This document shows, in pieces, positions 57,229 to 64,000 of a DNA stretch of 64,000 bases. The notes under the pieces are model-generated. The model had not been told where the DNA came from. It did not search any database and worked only from the letters and a program-made list of their open reading frames with translations. The translations under genes were made by a program, and so were the position numbers. Each line of letters begins with the position of its first letter. Position 1 is the stretch's first letter. Source of the stretch: Theobroma cacao (Eukaryota; Streptophyta; Magnoliopsida; Malvales; Malvaceae); the NCBI RefSeq assembly GCF_000208745.1, contig NC_030859.1, positions 15,905,426 to 15,969,425 on the forward strand. The letters are read 5' to 3'.

Positions 57229-58366
57229 ACATTCAACATCAAGATATTGTGAGTTACCATTTGCATATCAGAATCCAAAAGATCTTCATCCATGGGACCA
57301 TTAACTAGCATATAATAGAGGTTGTCTGTCTCTTTTCCACTTTCATTTTGTGATACGTCAATGTCACTCCATGTTGAAACCATGGCTTTTTCGTTAGAGT
57401 ACTTTGGATGATTTTTTTCAACATTTGGGCATTCATAACTGATATGACTAGATTTCTTGCACTCATAACAAATGACATAATCATTTTCATGATCATCCTT
57501 TAATATGTTTCCTCTTAGATTTCTCCTTGGTACCTTTCTTTTAAAAAATCTTTTGCTACCTTGTTTATTTCTCAAAAATCTATTAAAACTTATGGTCAAT
57601 AGTGCTATTTCTTCATCATCACAATCAATATTCTTTTCATTTTTTTCCTCAACTACATTGAGAGCAATATCTTTTTTTTTATTCTCTTCTAATTTCCTCA
57701 TTTGTTTGTTTCTCATGCCTAAAGGTTATTGCATAAGTAAGCAGAGAACTTAAAAGCTCATCTAACTTAAGTACATTTAGGTGTTTGGCTTCTTCTATGG
57801 TAGTGACCTTAGGTGTCCAAGACTTTGGTAAGCAATGAAGGATTTTCTTCACCAACTATGCATTAGGGAACTTTCTTGCTAAAGGCTTAAATCTTTCTAT
57901 GATCTTCGTGAATCTTTCAAACATCTCATTGATAGATTCTTCATCCTTCATTTTGAGGAGTTCATAGTCAAGTATCAACATGTTTATCTTTGATTCCTTC
58001 ACTTGACTTATCTCTTCATAACAATTTTCTAATGTGTTCCAAATTTCTTTTGCTGAAGAACACATAGCTACCCTATTGAATTTATTATCACTAAGAGAAC
58101 ACAAAATAGTTGTTATAGCCTTAAGATTTAGTTGTATCAACTTTTTATCCTTATCATCCCATTTAGCTATAGTTTTAACATGTTTCTCACCATCAACAAT
58201 TTTACCAGGAACATGAGGTTTATTAAGAATAATATCCCAAAAATCTAGATCAATAGATTATATAAAGTTTTCAAACCTTATTGTTCAGAAAAGGGTAATT
58301 TTCATTTTTAAACAAAGGAGGTTGCATCATAGAATGTCCTTTTCCAAAAAGGCTCAAGGATGCCAT
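57216..58366 (-). pseudogene. gag polyprotein, UBN2 type with CCHC zinc knuckle
   Basis: Starts at the minus-strand ATG at 58366 (MASLSLFGKGHSMMQPPLFK). An N-terminal gag region with stops follows, then 58140-57856: AITTILCSLSDNKFNRVAMC, SAKEIWNTLENCYEE, VKESKINMLILDYELLKMKD, the UBN2 core. 57716-57216 holds DEEIALLTISFNRFLRNKQG and the knuckle CYECKKSSHISYEC (C-x2-C-x4-H-x4-C intact). Frames are interrupted around 58.15-58.3 kb and at 57.72-57.85 kb. This gag would package RNA in a virus-like particle, but this copy cannot be translated in full. Confidence 0.85.
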
Positions 58367-58435
58367 TTCCATTACTTTAACCTTTTTATTCAGGATCCTT
58401 TAAAAGTGGTTAGACTTGTAAAACTTTAGAACTTA

Positions 58436-58449
58436 CTCTGATGTCAATT
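58436..58449 (-). promoter_or_regulatory. primer-binding site, diverged initiator tRNA-Met type
   Basis: On the minus strand TTGACATCAGAG lies a few bases after the LTR end (CTTTCCA). It matches TGGTATCAGAG at nine of eleven positions. Confidence 0.55.
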
Positions 58450-58689
58450 ATTGGAAAGATGAGCTTAAAGTAAAACTATCAAGAAAGAGGTGAATTGGTT
58501 GTAAAATAAAATTTTCCATTTTTCGAAAAGCTTTGAAAATGAAACAAATATGTGAGAAAATAAAGCAGCAAAACAAAATATGAAATCAATAAGTAAAGAG
58601 TACTTAATGTGATTTCTATAGAGGTTTAGCCTTCCAATGCCTATATCCTCTCCTTTGATAGCACAAGGAGTTTGAATCTACTATCAGCT

Positions 58690-58885
58690 TATTTTTTGAA
58701 TAGGATCTAGTGTAACTTTTACAACATGCCTTTTAATAGAATCAGGCATAACTTTCACACATGCCTTTTATCATAATCAGGTGTAGCCTTTACCAAAACG
58801 CTACCTTTTTCAGGTTCAAGCACAACTTTTACACAAGATACAACCTTTTAAAGGATCAGGGAAAGCCTTTCTACCTTTTTCTTAA
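58690..58885. repeat. ~50-bp tandem repeat in the LTR
   Basis: Four to five imperfect units of aatcaggcataactttcaca followed by catgccttttat. Confidence 0.7.
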
Positions 58886-59339
58886 AGGTATACCCGATAC
58901 AATAATGGATTCTAAAGAAACTTTAACTCAAAACCTCTAGAAAGATTGATAAAGAAGTTTAAGATTAGAAAACTGAGAGCTTTCTCAAAAGATATGGATG
59001 ATCAAGGAAGGTTTAAGCACAAGAAATATCAGTTAAAGGATAAAAATGTTATCTTTAGGTTCGGATCTTGCTTAAAGATAAGATTTTTCTGCTCACAACT
59101 TTTTCTCTTGTTTTTCACTCTTTTCTTCTTCAAAGATGATTCAAATTCGTTCAAAATCATTCAAATCTCTACTTTAACATCCTCAAGATAGGTATTCATA
59201 GCCTCTATGATTTTTTGCATGTTCAAGTGAAATTTGAATCACTTTTGTGATTTCTTCCTTATTCAGTTGGCTTGCACAATTTCGTCACATATATAGAATT
59301 GATTCTTTGTTGTTCAGTTGTTGGTTCTTTACAAAGTAT

Positions 59340-59850
59340 AGAACTTTTTGTCTTTGGAGAATCAATTCTTCTATTCTGAGATGTTGTTCTTCATGAAGTC
59401 TGAAGCTTTCGATCTCTGGAGAATTAATTCTTCTATTTTGAGATGTCGGATCTTTTACAACTAGGTTCAAAGGTGACACTTTTGCAATCATGGAGAATCG
59501 ATTCTTCTACCTCAAGGTGTCAGTTTTTCGCTATGGTCTGGCACGAAAATTTGAATTTGAGCTTGATTTTGGCATTCCAATCTTATCCAGTTGTACCATT
59601 TCTTTCTTGGTCACCAAGTTTTTGAATTTTAATTTGGTACTTTAAGAACCGATATCTTTTCTATGTATAATTGATTCTTTCTTCTTTGCATTTTTACCTT
59701 CTACATTCTATCTCTCTAGAATCGATTCTTTGTCTCTGAGGTGTCGATTCTTCACAAATCTTAAAGCTTCTTCTTTTCTCAGAATTGATTCGTCACTATT
59801 GATTTCTACTTAAGAATTGATTTCTCCTTCTACATAATCGATTCTTCCTG
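59340..59850. repeat. AGAATCGATTCT-type dispersed/tandem motif array in the LTR
   Basis: The palindrome agaatcgattct and close variants (gagaatcaattcttctat, gagaattaattcttctat, gagaatcgattcttctac, tagaatcgattctttgtc) recur at about 59.36, 59.42, 59.50 and 59.72 kb, mostly followed by tctgagatgtcg-like sequence, at spacings of about 60-75 bp and then wider. Weaker copies continue to 59.9 kb. Confidence 0.75.
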
Positions 59851-60304
59851 TGATAAAGAAATAGATTTTTCCTTCTTCTCATTTAAGAATCAAGTCTTTT
59901 CTTTTGAAAATTTGATTCTTAGGCTGGGCACTTTGAATTTTGAAAACAAGAATTCTTTGCAGAACTAAAAGACATTTCTTTAAATTCAAGAGCATGATCA
60001 TCTATATTCAAAGCATGTTCAATCAATCTTAGCATTTTAATATATCTTTCTCTTAAGTGTAGTTTTAAAATATCTTTGAGGATTTTTTTTCTTATTCAAA
60101 AGTATTTTTCATTCATTTTAAGCTCATTAAGTTTAATTAATTTTATCATTTTAAAATAAGAGTAAAGCTAACATATGCCATTTACAAATTTATTGATTTA
60201 GTAATTTATTTTTCATCTAAAGAATAAATTGATAATGTTTGGAAATTACGATCGCATCAAAATCTATTTGGAATCTACTTCAAATTATTGAGATTTGTTC
60301 TTTT

Positions 60305-60337
<33 letters not shown>

Positions 60338-60460
60338 TGACACCATTATTATTATTAATGTATTTTTTTTTATATTCAATGTCTTGTTAATATTATTAAT
60401 TTTTTAAATGAGTGAGAATTGGATGATATGTAAAATTCTCGTTGACTGCCAGGTGTCTTT

Positions 60461-60895
60461 CACTTAAAAAAAAACAGCGTTTAACTGATGAAATGCCAAC
60501 AGACTTGTCTACTAACTATTACCAAAGGAAAAGATTCTATCGATTTTTTCTTGGTAAGCCAGTGGCTCGAAGCAAATAAAAGGTGTGCGAAGTTTACTGA
60601 CCACAGAATTTCATCCATAAAGTAGTTACCTGCGCAATTTACCGACCAACGTTGTCGATGGAAGCATCAATCAGTGAAGATATTAAGATGCCGACAGAAT
60701 TACCGTTGGATTTTTTGTTGATAATGCCTTTGTTCATGTGAGATATGTTAACGATACATTTACTGACTAAATTTTCATTGGTAGTTTCAGTGTTTACATA
60801 TCGACTGAATTTTCGTTGGTTATTTCATCAGTATTGTTATTTTATATTACCGATAAAAATTTTCATCGATAAATTCGTCTGTAATTCAAATATTA
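60461..60895 (+). mobile_element. CACTA-like transposon end (left-type terminus)
   Basis: Begins cacttaaaaaaaaacagcg, one change from a CACTA tip, followed by tgatgaaatgccaacagac and repeated subterminal motifs (taccgttggat, tttcattggtagtttc, ttttcgttggttatttc, tttcatcgataaattcgtc) like those at 46.5-46.86 kb. Both termini face the wrong way to pair with each other, so they are separate fragments. Confidence 0.5.
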
Positions 60896-61809
60896 AATCC
60901 TGATTGGGATTTCCTCCCACTTTCCCCTTTCTCTTTCACTCTTGTCTCTCACGACCCTTTCTCATCTGAGCTACCTTTGCCTAGTTGTCCTTGACCGGCT
61001 GCCGTCTTGTCCAACTGAAGAGTCCCTAAAGTCAACTACTTCCAACCCACCCCCCATTGGCGGCCCGTTTTGCTTCTGTCGTTTGGCCAGCCATCTTTCC
61101 TCTCCCATTCAACCATCTTTCCTCTCCCGTTCGACCCTCCATCCCCCGATAGCCCAAGTAAGGTTGCTAGTGATGTAAACCCTTAACCCCTTTTTTTTCT
61201 TTTGAATTTCATCTTAGAATTTGAATTCCATCCTAGAATTTGTTCCTGGTTTTATGCCTAATTTGGTTTAGTGATGATGTGTTAAATATTGTTTTGTGGC
61301 TACAAAGTTTGTTGAATATTGGATATTGAATATTGGGTATTAGGATATCAGGGGTTTAGGATTTAGTTGGTTGAATATTGAATAGATTGTTCTACAAATT
61401 GTTTAGTTGGGTATTGTTCTACAGATTGGTTTGAATGAATTGCTATTATTCAAAAGACACTGTGTTGATTGTTTTAAGTGCTGGTTTTAATGAATAATGC
61501 AAATATTTAATGTATTTTAGGTTTAGTGGTATAATGCAAATATTAAATAATATATTTAATGTAAGTTTGAAGTATTTAGGGAATTTTGTTAAGGTTTTGC
61601 TTATCATGTTACGTTTGCAATAGGGTTTAGTATGTAATTAATTAAGTAAGTGAGTAAATTAATTAATTTACTAATTACTATTTAGCATGAAATAATTTGG
61701 TTATAGTTATTAGATTTATATTTTATTAATTAAATAAAATCAATAATTTTGGGGCCCTAAACCTTTTTGCTCTTTTAATTATTGGTTCTATGATATTTCC
61801 TTTTAAGAT
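60896..61809. other. non-coding, CT-rich then AT-rich sequence
   Basis: 60.9-61.2 kb is CT-rich with an ORF of no recognised family, possibly interior sequence of the CACTA-like fragment. 61.2-61.8 kb has repeated ttgaatattgggtatt-type units at 61.31-61.40 kb. No gene is called. Confidence 0.4.
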
Positions 61810-64000
61810 TTTATTAAAGATAATTGGAGTCAGTTAAAGAATAGAAATAATAAAAGTCTGAAAATTTGCTGGGGTCGGAAAAATATTTGACTAATAATAA
61901 AAGGGTGGCATAAGGGTCGGTGTGGTGTGGTTCCAAAGAGAATTGAGATGTTGGAAGTAGCAATCCAAGATTTAAAGACGGTTTGGCAATTAAATTGTTT
62001 TGATTTTAGTATGAGGGAAAGGATCATTTCTAAAAAGGCAAAACTATGGGCCTTATAAAGAACAGAGGAGAGGAAATTGAAACAACAGTCTCAGATTAGA
62101 TGGGTTTCACGAGGCGATTGAAACACCCAGTTTTTTATGCTATGTCCTCTAATAGGAGACGACTCAATAATTTGGGAAGCATCTTAGTGGATGGAGAAAT
62201 TGTTGAGGAGCCATGTTTAATTAAAAAGGAAGTCTTGAAACATTTTTAGAACTTATTTTCTAGTAGAAGAACTTTGAAAATGGTAGACCCACAATGTGGC
62301 ATTAGGCGCCTAAAAGGGGAATCAACTCTTTCACTAGAGGACCCTTTTTCTGGAATTTGAGGTATGGGATATTGTCAAAGAAAGTGATGGTAACAAGGAT
62401 CTTGGGCCTGATGGTTTTAACTTAAATTTTTTCAAGGCTTAGTGGTCTGCGATCAAAAAGGATGTCATGGAGTTTGTACAGAATTTCTATAATACTGGGT
62501 GTTTGGGTTTTGAGGTAAATGAGAGCTTTATCACTTTGATTCCCAAAAAGAAGAATCCTACCTCAATTGGGGACTATAGACTTATCAATTTGGTTGGAAG
62601 TATTTATAAAGTAATAGCGAAATTGTTGGTTAATAGATTAAGAAAGGTTATTGGGGAGGTTGTAGAGGCACATCAATTTGCATTCATCTCTGGGAGATAG
62701 ATTCTAGATTCTACACTATAGCCAATGAGTTAGTGGATACTATGAACAAGAACCGTGAGGGGGGTTTACTGCTAAAGGTAAATTTTGGGAAGGCTTATGG
62801 TAGTATTTGTTAGGATTTCATGGAGCTTACTATGGAAACAATATGAGTTGTGTGAGAACTGCATCAGTTTTGGTCGTTGTGAATGGGTCATCAACAAAAC
62901 CAATTAAGTTGTAGAGAGGGTTGCAACAAAGGTGTCCTCTATCTCCTTTTTTATTCAATCTGGTTGTCAAAGTCTTCAATTGTTTGATGGTGAAGTTGTG
63001 AGATATTGGTTTTTGTAAAGGTATGCCAATTGGCAATAAAGGTTTGCACATGACACATTTGCAATTTGCAAATGATACTCTTCTCTTCTGCAAACTGAAT
63101 CTTGAATAGCTCTTTAATATGAAACGTGCGTTAAGAAGTTTTTGGATCATGTCTGGCCTTAAGATTAATTTTACGAAAAGTTGTTTATTTGGTGTTGGAA
63201 TGGAAATGGAGATTTTGGAGTTATGGGCATCTAGAATCCATTGTAAGGGAGGTAATCTTCAGACAATATATTTAGGCCTTCCATTGGGTGTGAATTTAGC
63301 CTTTTCGTGAATATGAAAACCTCTTATGGGTTGAGTGGAGAATAAACTAGAAGGGTGGAAAGCTAAACTCTTATTTCGTAGGGGTAGAGTAACCCTTTTG
63401 AAGTTAGTGATTAATAGTCTACCTATTTACTTCATGTCCCTATTTAAAATTTCACATGGAATCCCAGATGAGATTAAAAAGCTTCAACGATGTTTTCTTT
63501 TGGGAGGTGCAAATAATAACAGAGGGATGCATTTTATTAGATGGGATATCGTTTGCCATGAAAAGAAGAATGAGGGCTTAGGCCTGGTCGATCTTGAAAC
63601 CAAAAATAGAAGTCTCTTAACCAAATGGATATGGAGGTATGGGAATGAGAGAGAGCATATATGGAGGAAAATCGTGACAGCTAAGAATGATTATGATCCG
63701 CATGCTTTATTGCCTAAAGCTACTGTGTCTCGTAATTGCTCTAAGGTATGGAAATATATTATATCTCCACTAATTTCTACTGACAAATTCTTCTTGCAAG
63801 TTAAAGCTAATCTAGGAGTGACCATAAAGGGTGGATATCAATTCCTTTTTGGCATGATGCACGGTTAGAGGACTTAGTCTTAAAGTTGGAATTTCCTAGA
63901 CTTTTTGCATTGGCTCAAAATAAAAATGGTCGACTCTGCGAGTTTGGACAATAAATGGATGAAGAGTGGCAGAGGCGTATTGAACTTAGAAGGTAGTTAT
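61810..64000 (+). mobile_element. degenerate LINE (non-LTR retrotransposon), truncated by window end
   Basis: Coding pieces on the plus strand follow L1-type ORF2 order. 61.86-62.06 kb is the endonuclease-RT linker (RIEMLEVAIQDLKTVWQLN). 62.39-62.70 kb is the RT N-part (KDLGPDGFNL, ESFITLIPKKKNPTSIGDYR, then INLVGSIYKVIAKLLVNRLR). 62.93-63.10 kb has QRCPLSPFLFNLV, then LQFANDTLLFC. 63.12-63.31 kb has SGLKINFTKSCLFGVG and YLGLPLG. 63.34-63.87 kb has LEGWKAKLLFRRGRVTLLK, then EGLGLVDLETKNRSLLTKW. The catalytic F-A-D-D box reads F-A-N-D, so the polymerase is dead, and stops are frequent. The first ORF and the endonuclease are not seen. Confidence 0.92.

Larger units (their letters stand above)
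54226..60173 (-). mobile_element. Copia-related, gag-only (TR-GAG-like) retroelement, minus orientation
   Basis: On the minus strand, from right to left: an LTR-like segment (58452-60173), a tRNA-Met-type primer site, a gag of the UBN2 kind with CCHC knuckle, a second gag-like N-terminus, a coiled-coil stretch, and an ORF resembling plant-transposon proteins. A purine tract and the start of a second LTR lie near 54.23 kb. No protease, integrase or reverse transcriptase is present. The first about 35 bases of the two LTRs agree (TGTTRGCTWTAYTCTTATTT) but the left LTR does not continue to match, so it is truncated or rearranged. Confidence 0.65.
58452..60173 (-). repeat. 5' LTR of the gag-only element
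   Basis: 1,722 bp on the minus strand from TGTTAGCTTTACTC to CTTTCCA, next to the primer-binding site. It contains two internal tandem-repeat zones. The outer flank tatgc (60174-60178) could not be matched to a target duplication on the left. Confidence 0.6.

Noticed and set aside
46860..60461. One 13.6-kb CACTA element between the two CACTA-like termini
   Set aside because: The terminus at 46860 is a right end and that at 60461 a left end, so they point away from the interval.
60942..61178. 78-codon plus-strand ORF, Pro- and Ser-rich
   Set aside because: It follows a CACTA-like subterminal region, is CT-rich low-complexity sequence and matches no family I know.
1..64000. A coordinated gene cluster, CRISPR array, rRNA or tRNA gene
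   Set aside because: No such structure was seen. The two intact genes have unrelated roles and opposite orientation, and the repeats are transposon-derived or simple.

Overview
This window is nuclear DNA of a eudicot plant. The genes have many GT-AG introns, the intergenic DNA is very AT-rich, and most of the sequence is plant transposable-element debris (Copia, MULE, CACTA, LINE). Nothing bacterial, organellar or CRISPR-like was seen. The species cannot be named from the sequence alone.

Only two genes look intact. (1) A zeta-class glutathione S-transferase (GSTZ, maleylacetoacetate isomerase) lies on the minus strand at 16115-19554. It has ten coding exons, 222 aa, and a first coding exon that holds only the ATG. 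(2) An ILP1/PAXBP1-type GCFC-domain protein lies on the plus strand at 34536-40738. It has six coding exons, 934 aa, a 5'UTR intron and a 76-codon upstream ORF.

Layout. 1-2.4 kb: repeats and a probable MULE end. 3.2-13.3 kb: a broken tandem copy of GSTZ that lacks the middle exons and whose last intron was split by a complete 8.6-kb Copia element with LTRs and a perfect 5-bp target duplication. 16.1-19.6 kb: intact GSTZ. 20.3-22.7 kb: MULE fossil with DUF1985-like coding remnants. 22.8-24.3 kb: probable LTR-type repeat. 25.0-32.2 kb: an autoinhibited Ca2+-ATPase (ACA-type) pseudogene, invaded by an LTR that was itself invaded by a related LTR element in the opposite orientation, and bracketed by two direct copies of a roughly 430-bp repeat. 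33.3-41 kb: ILP1-like gene. 42.1-43.0 kb: short non-autonomous MULE. 44.4-45.1 kb: solo LTR with target duplication. 45.5-45.7 kb: an assembly artefact around a single N. 46.5 kb: CACTA end. 48.0-53.3 kb: nested palindromes carrying inverted duplicate fragments of host genes (GT90 O-glucosyltransferase-like, and possibly TRF2/HOY1-like), with an N gap in one arm. 54.0-60.2 kb: a gag-only Copia-type (TR-GAG-like) element on the minus strand. 60.5 kb: CACTA-like end. 61.8-64.0 kb: a degenerate LINE that runs off the window.

The genes do not form a pathway or cluster. The most unusual structure is the palindromic host-gene-fragment cluster at 48-53.3 kb, which if transcribed would fold into long double-stranded RNA. 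The second most informative stretch is the GSTZ duplication with its Copia insertion.
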